52,985 bases of DNA from Geoalkalibacter sp. (GTDB taxonomy: Bacteria > Desulfobacterota > Desulfuromonadia > Desulfuromonadales > Geoalkalibacteraceae). Position 1 is the stretch's first letter; each line of letters begins with the position of its first letter. Location of the stretch: contig NZ_JAUWAV010000031.1 of assembly GCF_030605225.1 (NCBI RefSeq), forward strand, positions 1-52,985, in the 5' to 3' direction. Positions 24,987-33,399 of this stretch are shown piece after piece. The position numbers and the translations under genes were made by a program. Under the pieces are notes generated by a model. That model ran no database searches, was not told where the DNA came from, and worked only from the letters and a program-made list of their open reading frames with translations.

Positions 24987-26651
24987 CTACATTCGTTCCG
25001 GAGCGGAAACACCCAGCACTCGCAGTGCATTGTGCAGAACGATCCGCACGCAGTTGGCCAGATAGAGGCGCGCGCGGCTGGTTTCCGGATCCTCGGTGAT
25101 CACCCTGTTGCGATTATAATAGCTGTGGAACTGAGCCGCCAGTTCCTGCAGATAAAAGACCACCCGGTGAGGCGAAAAGCTCTGGGCGGCCGCCGCGACG
25201 GTTTCTGGAAACTGGGCCAGGCGTTTGGCCAGGGCCAATTCTTCCTCCAGCAGCAACCGATCGAAATCAACCTCGCCCAGGGCGGGAAGACTCAGGCCCT
25301 GCTCCTGCGCGGCGCGATTGATGCTGCACACCCGCGCGTGGGCATACTGCACGTAGAAAACCGGATTGTCGTTGCTCTGCTGCTTGGCCAGTTCCAGATC
25401 GAAGTCAAGCTGGCTGTCCGAGCGGCGCATGAGAAAGAAAAAGCGGCAAGCATCGCGCCCCACTTCGTCGATCACCTCGCGCAGCGTGACGAACTCACCG
25501 CTGCGGGTGCTCATGGCCACCTGCTGGCCGCCGCGCAGCAAGTTGACCAACTGCACGAGGATCACCTGCAGATCCTCGGGATCGCGGCCCAAACCAGCCA
25601 TCACCGCCTTCATGCGCGGCACGTAGCCGTGGTGGTCGGCGCCCCAGACATCGATGACCAGGTCGTAGCCCCGGTCGAACTTCTCCTTGTGATAGGCCAC
25701 ATCGGAGGCGAAATAAGTGGTGGCGCCGTTGGAGCGAACCATCACCCGATCCTTGTCGTCACCAAAGGCGGTCGTGCGAAACCACAGGGCGCCGTCCTGC
25801 TCATAGGCCAACTGCCGCTCGCGCACCAGCTCAATGCCGCGCGCCACCTCGCCTCGATCATAGAGGCTCTGCTCGCTGTACCAGCGGTCAAAGCGCACGC
25901 CGAAGGCTTGTAGATCCTCATCGATGCCCGCCAGGATGCGCTCGCCGCCGAAGCGGGCGAAAAACCGAACGGCGTCCGCCTCGCCCAGATCGAGCAGGCG
26001 ACGCCCCTCCTTGGCGACCACCTCCGCGGCCAGATCGCGAATATACTCGCCCTGATAGCAGTTGGCGGGAAAGTTCAGGGCTTCCCCCAGAAGCTCGCGG
26101 TAGCGCAGATACAGGGACAGCCCCAGGGTGTCCATCTGATTGCCGGCGTCGTTGATGTAGTACTCGCGATCCACCGCATAGCCGACATGTTGGAGCAGCG
26201 ACGCCACGGCGTCGCCCGTCGCCGCCCCGCGACCATGACCGATGTGCAGGGGACCGGTGGGATTGGCGCTGACGAATTCGACCTGAACCCTCTTGCCCGC
26301 CCCCAGATGGCAGCGCCCATAATCGGCGCCGGCGCGCGTGATGTCGTCGAGCGCCCCGTACCAGCAGCGGTTGCTGAGAAAAAAGTTGATGAAGCCAGGT
26401 CCGGCGATGTCGACCTTGCGCCACAGGCCATCGCCCTCGCCCAACGCGGCGACCAGTTCCTCGGCGATCTTGCGTGGCGCTTTTTTTTCGGCCCGCGCCA
26501 ACAACATCGCCAAATTGGCGGCGAAATCGCCATGCTCGGCATGGGCGGGAACATCCAGCACAATCTCGGGAAACTCGCCCGAATGCAGACGCCCCTGCGC
26601 ATAACATTGCCGCAAAGCCTGCTCGATGTGATTTTTGAGACGATTTTTCAT
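24987..26651 (-). CDS. argS: Arginyl-tRNA synthetase
   Basis: A 554-aa class I synthetase that charges tRNA-Arg. The N-terminal add-on domain shows HAEHGDFAANLAMLLA, the HIGH motif (136-139) is in NPTGPLHIGHGRGAA, and the C-terminal DALR-type helical domain ends with NALRVLGVSAPERM. The KMSKS site reads AMSTRSG; loss of its first lysine is usual in ArgRS. It has its own promoter in the gap behind the FtsB-like gene. Confidence 0.96.
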   Translation of the reverse strand: MKNRLKNHIEQALRQCYAQGRLHSGEFPEIVLDVPAHAEHGDFAANLAMLLARAEKKAPRKIAEELVAALGEGDGLWRKVDIAGPGFINFFLSNRCWYGALDDITRAGADYGRCHLGAGKRVQVEFVSANPTGPLHIGHGRGAATGDAVASLLQHVGYAVDREYYINDAGNQMDTLGLSLYLRYRELLGEALNFPANCYQGEYIRDLAAEVVAKEGRRLLDLGEADAVRFFARFGGERILAGIDEDLQAFGVRFDRWYSEQSLYDRGEVARGIELVRERQLAYEQDGALWFRTTAFGDDKDRVMVRSNGATTYFASDVAYHKEKFDRGYDLVIDVWGADHHGYVPRMKAVMAGLGRDPEDLQVILVQLVNLLRGGQQVAMSTRSGEFVTLREVIDEVGRDACRFFFLMRRSDSQLDFDLELAKQQSNDNPVFYVQYAHARVCSINRAAQEQGLSLPALGEVDFDRLLLEEELALAKRLAQFPETVAAAAQSFSPHRVVFYLQELAAQFHSYYNRNRVITEDPETSRARLYLANCVRIVLHNALRVLGVSAPERM

Positions 26652-26722
26652 GGAGATTCAGTCTTTCTCGAAAGAAGAGATCCTAGCCGCGGCCCTGTCG
26701 CCGATTGACGGAGCAAGTAGAC

Positions 26723-26740
26723 GCCGGGTCCAAACCCGGC
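26723..26740. repeat. Inverted repeat at the argS transcription start
   Basis: GCCGGGT and ACCCGGC flank CCAA. It abuts the -10 element of the argS promoter, so the predicted transcription start falls inside it. It may be an operator or a 5' hairpin; it has no T run. Confidence 0.5.
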
Positions 26741-26770
26741 ATGCTAGCGCCGTCGCGGGCAAGGTGTCAA
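26741..26770 (-). promoter_or_regulatory. Sigma70-type promoter for argS-SPOR
   Basis: On the minus strand, consensus TTGACA (26765-26770) and TAGCAT (26741-26746) are 18 bases apart, about 90 bases before the argS start and after the stop of the upstream FtsB-like gene. Confidence 0.65.
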
Positions 26771-26791
26771 GCACATGAAAACACACAGGAT

Positions 26792-27148
26792 TCAAGGCTC
26801 ATCCGCGTGAACGGGAGGGGCCGCGATGGTCGGGCGGGCGGGGGTGGGAAACTGATAGACCAGTTCGTCTTCCTTGACCATGCCGAGATCTCGGCGCGCC
26901 ACCCCTTCCAGATAGCGGCTGTCGTTGCGCAGGGCCTCAACCTCACGCCGCAGCTTGACGTTGTCGGCTTCGAGCTCGGCGATCCGGTCCTGCAAGGATT
27001 GCTTGTACTGCAGCATGCGCCAGGTATTGAGAACGCCCTTGTCGCCGAACAGGGCCGCGCCCAACAGGGCGAGCACCAGGACGAGCATCCATAAGGGCGG
27101 CCGCAAACGGCTGCGGACAACGGGGGCTTCTTTTTCGTCGGCGGCCAT
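26792..27148 (-). CDS. ftsB: FtsB/DivIC-family divisome protein
   Basis: A 118-aa bitopic protein with one membrane helix (about 20-36) followed by a coiled coil (RIAELEADNVKLRREVEALRND) and the conserved ARRDLGMVKEDELVYQF, the signature of septum formation initiators. FtsB links FtsL and FtsQ in activating septal wall synthesis. The usual eno neighbour is absent. Its C-terminus is a short Pro/Ala-rich tail. The symbol is assigned by family. Confidence 0.85.
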   Translation of the reverse strand: MAADEKEAPVVRSRLRPPLWMLVLVLALLGAALFGDKGVLNTWRMLQYKQSLQDRIAELEADNVKLRREVEALRNDSRYLEGVARRDLGMVKEDELVYQFPTPARPTIAAPPVHADEP

Positions 27149-27246
27149 GGCTTAGGGTCCAACGGCCGCCCCGAGGCGGCCGCAAGCAGAAGTATCGAAG
27201 GATTGAAACTGGGGAGGGGAGAATAAGGGAGCGGGCCGGTGTTACC

Positions 27247-27543
27247 TTAGTCGACGGTTACCTGGCCGCGAATCCGCTCCAGGGTCGCCGCGCCGATTCC
27301 CTCCACCGCCAGCAGATCTTCCACGCTGGCGAAGCGTTTTGCTTCGCGATGGGCCACGATTTTCTGGGCTTTGACCGCGCCGATGCCGGGCAGGGATTCC
27401 AGTTCCTGGGCCGACGCGGTATTGACGTTGATCAGGGCAACCTCAGCGACCTGCTGCCCGGTCTTTTGCTGGGCGAGGGCCGGCGCGCCGGCACCCAGCA
27501 TGAGCATTAGAACAAACACCAACGAATACAAAAGTTTCTTCAT
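27247..27543 (-). CDS. Secreted helix-hairpin-helix protein, ComEA-like
   Basis: I chose ATG 27543 because GGGGAGA lies just before it and a clear signal peptide follows (MKKLLYSLVFVLMLMLGAGAPALAQ, cut after ALA). The mature part is one ComEA-type domain: ALINVNTASAQELESLPGIGAVKAQKIVAHRE, then VEGIGAATLERIRGQ. At 98 aa it is a minimal ComEA, a periplasmic double-strand DNA binder used in DNA uptake. No other competence gene is nearby, so uptake is only a possibility. Confidence 0.85.
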   Translation of the reverse strand: MKKLLYSLVFVLMLMLGAGAPALAQQKTGQQVAEVALINVNTASAQELESLPGIGAVKAQKIVAHREAKRFASVEDLLAVEGIGAATLERIRGQVTVD

Positions 27544-27670
27544 GACAGATAATCTCCCCGAAAATGACAACAACAAATGAGTCAAGAAAACAACATCCGG
27601 CCCCTCCCGATGCTAAGGAGTAACACAGCAGGCTCTCAGGGTCAACGATGTTTGCGAAGGAACCCGCCGA

Positions 27671-29758
27671 TCATTGGACGCCGCCGAACACCCCGCCGTA
27701 CTTGGCCACCCGCCCCACCCCGCTCAGGGCGAACGAGAGCAAATAGCGGGTTTCGTCGGGCCGATCATAGAGGGTCAGGTAAATACTCCAGCACTGGGCG
27801 CGGTATTCAAGATCGTAGATCGTTTCCAGGGTTCGAGCGGTGACCAGGTCACGGCGATGGCTCGTTTGAAGATGCAAGGGATGCAGCAGTGAAGTGCGCA
27901 GGCTCAGATCCAGATATTCGAGGTCGTCGCGCAAATAATGATAGCCCAGGCTAAATGCCGTGCCGCGCCCGTCGTCGAGGCCCAGGGCGGTGCGCAGGTC
28001 TGAGAACCCGGAGGTTTTGCGCTCGCGCATTTGCAGGGCGTAGCGCCCATCCACATCCAGGGACAGCCAGCGGGTCGGACGCACCAGCAGTTCGGCGCGC
28101 ACATCGGAAAAAGGCCGCAGATTGTCGCGGGGGTTGAGAGGATCTACGGCCGATTCGCGGATATCGTAATCCTGGGACAGGCGAAAATAGACGAACTCGT
28201 GATAGACGGCGGCGCCGTCCGCGGGCTGCAGGCGCGCGGTCAGGCGATTGGTGAGACTGTAGCGCAGACGATGCACGGGACCGATCCGATCCTCGGCGTC
28301 AAAACGGGGCAGGCGCTCCTGTCCGGTTTGGGGAATGTACTCATAGGCGATTTCCGGGGCAAGGAGATGCTGGATGCGCCGCACGCTTTTGCCCTCGACC
28401 GCATAGACCCTGGCGAAGGAGGATGACACCCGCGTGATGAATTCAACCTGGCCTTTCTGGCTGAAATCATCGTCTTCGTCGGAGGCGGAATAAAAACGCT
28501 GCCGCAGGGCCACCTCCGGTGAGATTTCCAGCAGGCCGCCGACCTGAAAAGGCGCGGCCAGGGTGGGGCGCAGACTCAGGCGCTGGCCTTTATTGCCCTC
28601 GCGCCGCCAGAAAGAGTCGTAGTCACCGGTGAATCCATAAAACAGCGGGCTTTCGCCGAAGCGCCGCGGACTGGCGGCAAAGCGCACCTGCGGCAGACGC
28701 TGCAGCGTTTCATCATTGGGGCCATAGAGATCCTTGAGGTATTTCACCTGGCCGCTGAGGTTATTCTTGTACCAGGCACGGCTGAGAAAGACCTTGGACT
28801 CAGTCTTGTCGAGATTGTACTCACCGGCCACCTCGCCGAAGCGGTCGAAATAATCGCGTTCACTCACATATTGGACATCGGCGCCCAGGCGCACCTCGCC
28901 CGGCAACCGCCCGTCGTTGCGCCATTCCAGCAAAAAAGCGTCATCCTCCTGCTCGAAACCGTTGACATGGTAGAGCTTCGCCTCGCCCTCCTGAGCGTCG
29001 AACAGGTAGCGATACTCCACACCTTTGCCCAAACCGTAATCGGTGAAGTAATCAAGATAGAGGGTGGCATCCTGGTTGCGGGCGATCACCTGGTAATAGG
29101 CCAGGGACAATTCCCAGCCACGGCGATCCGAGTAGCCGTAGCGGGGCATGAGAAAGCCCGATTCCCGTTCGGTCTTGGCCGGATAGAGAAAATAGGGGAA
29201 ATAGAAAACCGGCAGGTCCTTGAGATAAAAGCGGGCATGGCTGCCGCGGGCGAATCCGCCGAGGCTCATCTCCAGGTCGCGGGCGCGAAACTGCCAATCG
29301 GGCCGCTCGCCCGCGCAGGTGGTGACGCTGCCGGTACCCAGGCGATAGCGCTGGGCACTGAGGCGCTCGATCCCCTCACCCTCCACGTAGAGCTGCTGCT
29401 CGGCCAAAAAAAACCGGCCGCGGGCCAACCGCCCCACTCCGCTCTCCAGGTTGATCTCCAGATCCTCGCCGGCGAGGGTGCCCTCGGCATCGCGGACCGC
29501 CACCGGCCCCGGCACCCAGGCGTCGCCGGTTTGCGGATCGTATTTGACTTCGTCCGCCAGCAGGGTCAGCCCATCTCGCTCAATGCGCACATTACCGCGC
29601 GCCTCATAGAGGCCCGTGGCGCGATCGGCGCTGAGCTGATCGGCTTCAATGCGCACCGGCGCCCCCTCCTGCCGAGACGCCTGCGCCCGGACCGTACCGG
29701 CGGCCGCAAGCATGAGAACGGCCGTCAGGCCAAGCAAAAATCTCCGGGCGACGCTCAT
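27671..29758 (-). CDS. lptD: LPS-assembly protein LptD
   Basis: This 695-aa outer-membrane protein inserts LPS into the outer leaflet. It has a signal peptide (about 1-25), an OstA/LptA-like periplasmic domain (about 30-150, IEADQLSADRATGLYEARGNV), and a C-terminal beta barrel rich in alternating aromatic strands. LPVFYFPYFLYP is a hallmark LptD segment. The chain is shorter than E. coli LptD (784 aa). ATG 29758 overlaps the folC stop (ATGA), which fixes the start. It proves an LPS-type outer membrane. Confidence 0.93.
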   Translation of the reverse strand: MSVARRFLLGLTAVLMLAAAGTVRAQASRQEGAPVRIEADQLSADRATGLYEARGNVRIERDGLTLLADEVKYDPQTGDAWVPGPVAVRDAEGTLAGEDLEINLESGVGRLARGRFFLAEQQLYVEGEGIERLSAQRYRLGTGSVTTCAGERPDWQFRARDLEMSLGGFARGSHARFYLKDLPVFYFPYFLYPAKTERESGFLMPRYGYSDRRGWELSLAYYQVIARNQDATLYLDYFTDYGLGKGVEYRYLFDAQEGEAKLYHVNGFEQEDDAFLLEWRNDGRLPGEVRLGADVQYVSERDYFDRFGEVAGEYNLDKTESKVFLSRAWYKNNLSGQVKYLKDLYGPNDETLQRLPQVRFAASPRRFGESPLFYGFTGDYDSFWRREGNKGQRLSLRPTLAAPFQVGGLLEISPEVALRQRFYSASDEDDDFSQKGQVEFITRVSSSFARVYAVEGKSVRRIQHLLAPEIAYEYIPQTGQERLPRFDAEDRIGPVHRLRYSLTNRLTARLQPADGAAVYHEFVYFRLSQDYDIRESAVDPLNPRDNLRPFSDVRAELLVRPTRWLSLDVDGRYALQMRERKTSGFSDLRTALGLDDGRGTAFSLGYHYLRDDLEYLDLSLRTSLLHPLHLQTSHRRDLVTARTLETIYDLEYRAQCWSIYLTLYDRPDETRYLLSFALSGVGRVAKYGGVFGGVQ

Positions 29759-31026
29759 TCCCCCACCTCCGCATGCTTCCTGAGCCAGTCGCGCACCTCG
29801 GCCACCAGATACAGGGAGCCGGCCACCACCACCAGAGGCGCCCGCGGCCACTCGGCGAGAGCCTGCCGCAAAGCCGCCGGCGGCGAAGCGCAGACCGTCG
29901 CGGCACAGCCCTGCCCCGCGAGAAATGTGGAGATCTCGTCCGCCGCCACCGCCTTGTCGACGCCTGGTTCCGCCACATAGGCCGCGGCCAGGTGCGGCAG
30001 CCAGGGCGCGCAAATTCTTTCCGGTCGCCGCTTGCCGCTCAGCCCCAGAACCCAGGGCAACTTCCCTAGCCGACATTCCTGCAAATAGGCGGCCAGAGCT
30101 TCGGCGCCGGAGATATTATGCGCACCGTCGAGCAGCACCGGAGGTCGCAGGGGCCAGCGCTCCAGACGCCCGGGCCAGTCAACGCTTTCGGTTGCGCGGC
30201 GCACCTCGGCCTCGCCGAGCTCGACCCCCTGCTCGCGCAGCAACTCCACCACAGCCAGCGCCACGGCCAGGTTCTCGCCCTGGTGCGCTCCGATCAGACG
30301 CGGCTTGAGACCGCACAGCCGCAGAGACCGCCCTTCATAGTCAAAGCCCTTTGCCTGCGGACTGATGCGGAAATCGCGACCCGCCCGGCGCACGGGTGCT
30401 CCGGCGGCGTGCGCGATGCCTTCGATCGCGGCCAGGGCTTGCGGCGCCTGAACCGCCAGCACCAGCGGCACGCCGGGCTTGATGATGCCGGCCTTTTCCC
30501 GGGCGATGGAGGCCAGATCGGGGCCCAGATGCTCGGCATGATCCTCGGACACCGGCGTGATGACCGTCACCCGCGGTTGAACGACATTGGTCGCATCCAG
30601 GCGTCCCCCCATGCCCACTTCAAGCACCATGAAGTCGACCTGCCGTTCGCGGAAATATTGCAGCGCCAAGACGGTGGTGAATTCAAAGAAGGTCAGGGGC
30701 AGATCCTCGGCACGGTGCCGCAGATCCTTGGTCAGGCGCACCACGTCGGCTTCGCTGATGCAGAGGTCGTTGACGCGGATGCGTTCGGTGAAGCAATGCA
30801 GATGGGGCGAGGTGTAGAGGCCGACCCGCAGGCCGGCCTCGCGCAAAACGCGCGCCAGGGTGGCGCAGACGGATCCCTTGCCGTTGGTTCCCGCCACGTG
30901 AATGACCGGGGCACACCGCTCGGGATGGCCGAGGCGTTCCAGCATCCGCTGGGTGTTGCTCAACCCCAGCTTGATGCCGAACCGCTGCAGACCATAGAGG
31001 TAGTCGAGCGTTTCGCGGTAGGTCAC
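29755..31026 (-). CDS. folC: Dihydrofolate / folylpolyglutamate synthase
   Basis: A 423-aa Mur-ligase-family enzyme that adds glutamate to dihydropteroate and folates. VIHVAGTNGKGSVCATLARVL is the P loop, YTSPHLHCFTERI the conserved active-site segment, and GRLDATNVVQP with ITPVSEDHAEHLG the Mur-ligase core. VLLDGAHNISGAEAL begins the C-terminal domain. It starts three bases after accD, a widely conserved pair, and overlaps lptD. Confidence 0.95.
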   Translation of the reverse strand: MTYRETLDYLYGLQRFGIKLGLSNTQRMLERLGHPERCAPVIHVAGTNGKGSVCATLARVLREAGLRVGLYTSPHLHCFTERIRVNDLCISEADVVRLTKDLRHRAEDLPLTFFEFTTVLALQYFRERQVDFMVLEVGMGGRLDATNVVQPRVTVITPVSEDHAEHLGPDLASIAREKAGIIKPGVPLVLAVQAPQALAAIEGIAHAAGAPVRRAGRDFRISPQAKGFDYEGRSLRLCGLKPRLIGAHQGENLAVALAVVELLREQGVELGEAEVRRATESVDWPGRLERWPLRPPVLLDGAHNISGAEALAAYLQECRLGKLPWVLGLSGKRRPERICAPWLPHLAAAYVAEPGVDKAVAADEISTFLAGQGCAATVCASPPAALRQALAEWPRAPLVVVAGSLYLVAEVRDWLRKHAEVGE

Positions 31027-31029
31027 CGC

Positions 31030-31878
31030 TCAGCTCTTGGTGAAGATGCGCAAAACCTGGGAAAGGCGCGCCTTCATTTCCTGACGGCGCACGATCATGT
31101 CGACCATGCCGTGCTCGAGCAGATATTCGGAGCGCTGAAAACCCTCGGGAAGCTTCTGGCGAATGGTCTGCTCGATGACGCGCGGACCGGCAAAGCCGAT
31201 CAGGGCACGCGGCTCGGCGATATTGAGATCGCCCAGCATGGCGAAGCTGGCCGTGACCCCGCCCGTGGTCGGATCGGTCAGAATCGAGATGAAGGGGATG
31301 CCCGCGGCCTTGAGCTTGGCCAGGGCCGCGCTGGTCTTGGCCATCTGCATGAGAGAGAGGATACTCTCCTGCATGCGCGCGCCGCCCGAGGAAGAAAACA
31401 GCAGCACGGGCTTGCCGGTCTCCAGACCCTTTTCGATGGCGCGGGTGATCTTTTCGCCGACCACCGAACCCATGCTGCCGCCCATGAAGCCGAAATCAAA
31501 CACGGCCACCACCACCGGCAAACCGTCGATGGCCCCTTCGCCGCAGACGATGGCGTCGGACATGCCGGTTTTCTTCATGGTGCTCTTGATGCGTTCCTTA
31601 TACTTCTTGCTGTCCTTGAAATCGAGAAAGTCCACGGAATGCATGCCGGCGTCCATCTCGACGAAGGTGCCGGTGTCGAGTACCAGGTCGATGCGCTCGC
31701 GGGCACTGATGCGAAAATGATAGTCGCACTTGGGGCAGACGTTTTGGTTGCGCTCGATTTCCTTGCTGTAGATGATCTCGTTGCAGTTTTTGCACTTGGT
31801 CCAGACCCCCGCGGGCATCTGTACCTGCTTTTCTTCCACGGGCGCGATGGGCGCTTTTTTCTTCAGGAACCAGGCCAT
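31030..31878 (-). CDS. accD: Acetyl-CoA carboxylase carboxyltransferase beta subunit
   Basis: The 282-aa beta subunit transfers carboxyl from biotin to acetyl-CoA in the first step of fatty acid synthesis. The N-terminal zinc ribbon uses C29, C32, C48 and C51. The crotonase-like core includes [25 protein letters not shown] and [15 protein letters not shown]. AccA is not in the window. ATG 31878 starts the MAWFLKKK head typical of AccD. A terminator separates it from trpA. Confidence 0.96.
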   Translation of the reverse strand: MAWFLKKKAPIAPVEEKQVQMPAGVWTKCKNCNEIIYSKEIERNQNVCPKCDYHFRISARERIDLVLDTGTFVEMDAGMHSVDFLDFKDSKKYKERIKSTMKKTGMSDAIVCGEGAIDGLPVVVAVFDFGFMGGSMGSVVGEKITRAIEKGLETGKPVLLFSSSGGARMQESILSLMQMAKTSAALAKLKAAGIPFISILTDPTTGGVTASFAMLGDLNIAEPRALIGFAGPRVIEQTIRQKLPEGFQRSEYLLEHGMVDMIVRRQEMKARLSQVLRIFTKS

Positions 31879-31919
31879 GAATTTATCCTCGCCGGCAGGG
31901 TAACGGCTCTCAATGCTGT

Positions 31920-31954
31920 AAAAAAACCCTCTCCGCCACCCATGGCGGAAAGAG
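31920..31954 (-). terminator. Intrinsic terminator between trpA and accD
   Basis: On the minus strand a CTCTTTCCGCC / GGCGGAGAG stem with a six-base loop is followed by GG and seven T. It begins a few bases after the trpA stop. I see no clear promoter between it and accD. Confidence 0.85.
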
Positions 31955-31957
31955 CGT

Positions 31958-32761
31958 CTAGGATCGGGCAGGCAGCGCCTGCTTGAGGGAACGCACAAAA
32001 ACGGCGGCGCGCGCGCACAGATCGGGCTCGCCTGCGTTCTCGGCGATGAGCTTGACCAGGGCGCTGCCGACCACCACCGCATCGGCATGACGGCCGATGG
32101 CCGCCGCGGCCACGGGGGTATTGATGCCAAAGCCCACCGCCACCGGCACCGGGCTGACCTGGCGCAAGCGTTGCACCAGCGGCGCGATGCCTTCGGCATC
32201 GACCGCCTGAACTCCGGTCACCCCCGTCATGGAAACGAAATAGAGAAACCCCTCGCCCTGGGCGGCCAACGCCTCCATGCGCGCCTGCGGCGTGGTGGGA
32301 GCGATGAGTTGGATGAAATCGACACCTGCCCGGCGCAAATGCGGGTGAATTTCGTCACGCTGCTCGGCCGGCAAATCGACCAGCAGCACGCCATCGACAC
32401 CGGCATCGGCCGCAGCTTGGGCAAAGCGCGCGCAACCAAAGCGAAACACGGGATTGAAGTAACCCATCAGGACCAAGGGGATCTGAGTGCGACGCCGCAC
32501 GCGGCTCACCAGTTCCAGAATCGCCCGCGGAGTGGCACCGGCCGCCAGGGCGCGTTCGCTGGCCGCCTGAATGGTCGGCCCGTCGGCCATGGGATCGGAG
32601 AAAGGCACCCCCAACTCGATGAGGTCGGCACCCGCCTCGGCGAGGCTCAACACCAAAGCCTCGGTGGTCGCGAGGTCCGGGTCGCCGGCCGTGAGAAAGG
32701 GAATCAGGCCGACTTCCCCGGCTGCCTGCAGGCGGGCAAAGGTCTGTGCGATACGGCTCAT
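31958..32761 (-). CDS. trpA: Tryptophan synthase alpha chain
   Basis: A 267-aa TIM-barrel subunit that cleaves indole-3-glycerol phosphate. The catalytic residues E49 and D60 lie in [14 protein letters not shown], and FLTAGDP and GYFNPVF are conserved. TrpA works with TrpB, but trpB ends about 2 kb upstream, separated by a helicase and an SRPBCC gene. A near-consensus promoter lies directly before this gene. Confidence 0.96.
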   Translation of the reverse strand: MSRIAQTFARLQAAGEVGLIPFLTAGDPDLATTEALVLSLAEAGADLIELGVPFSDPMADGPTIQAASERALAAGATPRAILELVSRVRRRTQIPLVLMGYFNPVFRFGCARFAQAAADAGVDGVLLVDLPAEQRDEIHPHLRRAGVDFIQLIAPTTPQARMEALAAQGEGFLYFVSMTGVTGVQAVDAEGIAPLVQRLRQVSPVPVAVGFGINTPVAAAAIGRHADAVVVGSALVKLIAENAGEPDLCARAAVFVRSLKQALPARS

Positions 32762-32794
32762 GAAAGTCCTTGGGAGCGATGATGGGGCGACTTT

Positions 32795-32823
32795 TTTATA
32801 AAAAAAATCCGTGCACTTTGCAA
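32795..32823 (-). promoter_or_regulatory. Sigma70-type promoter directly upstream of trpA
   Basis: On the minus strand TTGCAA (32818-32823) and TATAAA (32795-32800) are 17 bases apart, giving a leader of about 27 bases. The A/T-rich tract around it stands out in this G+C-rich region. Confidence 0.65.
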
Positions 32824-32843
32824 CGTCCTTGTTGCGCCGCGCC

Positions 32844-33377
32844 TCAGGGATTCGACGCCGAGGGCAATACCGGCCGCCCCTCCGGGGAGACGCGCAGGCG
32901 CAAAGCTTCGAGCACCGCCTGCTGATAGGCGGTGAATTTGTCCTGGCTGGTCAACCGCGCCAAAAAAGCTTGGGGCCCGCGAATGGCGCTGTGCATGGAA
33001 ATCAGCGTCTCCTCATCCACGGGGTCCAGGCGCAAGCTGGTGCGGGTGGTGCTGCCGAGGACCCCGCCGCGCACCCAGCTGAGTTTGCGCTCAGCGACCA
33101 CGGTCTCGATGGTGGCCGGTTTTTTTCCGGGATCGCCTTGCAGGGCCAAATCCAGGCGCGCTCCGGCATGCAAGGCCGGCGTGACCCGGGCGGCGACGAA
33201 GCCCGGCCACCAGTGCGGCCATGCATCGACATCGGCCAGCACTTCCCAAACCTGCGCGGGCGATGCCGCCAGGCGCAGTTCATGATCCACGGCGAATTCC
33301 ACCTGCCCGGTGGTTGCCATCATCAGGGCAAAGGCCACCAGCAGCAAAGAGCTCAGGATCAAGAGCTTGCGCAACAT
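32844..33377 (-). CDS. SRPBCC-family protein with N-terminal signal/anchor
   Basis: This 177-aa protein begins with a hydrophobic segment (LLILSSLLLVAFALMMATTG, about 5-24) and continues with a START/SRPBCC-like helix-grip domain. FAVDHELRLAASPAQVWEVLADVDAWPHWWPGFVAARV is the typical first strand and helix, and GARLDLALQGDPGKKPATIETVVAERKLSWV the following sheet. Such folds bind lipids or other hydrophobic ligands. ATG 33377 follows GGGGGAG. It lies 22 bases after the helicase gene and before trpA; the ligand is unknown. Confidence 0.75.
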   Translation of the reverse strand: MLRKLLILSSLLLVAFALMMATTGQVEFAVDHELRLAASPAQVWEVLADVDAWPHWWPGFVAARVTPALHAGARLDLALQGDPGKKPATIETVVAERKLSWVRGGVLGSTTRTSLRLDPVDEETLISMHSAIRGPQAFLARLTSQDKFTAYQQAVLEALRLRVSPEGRPVLPSASNP

Positions 33378-33399
33378 CGCGTCTGTCTCCCCCTTCGCC

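Noticed and set aside
24987-26651. Loss of the first lysine of KMSKS in ArgRS as a sign of an inactive enzyme.
   Set aside because: Most ArgRS enzymes lack this lysine, so the sequence is normal.
30118-31986. A 622-codon plus-strand frame opposite folC and accD.
   Set aside because: Antisense to well-supported genes, with low-complexity His/Gly/Asp-rich translation typical of shadow frames.
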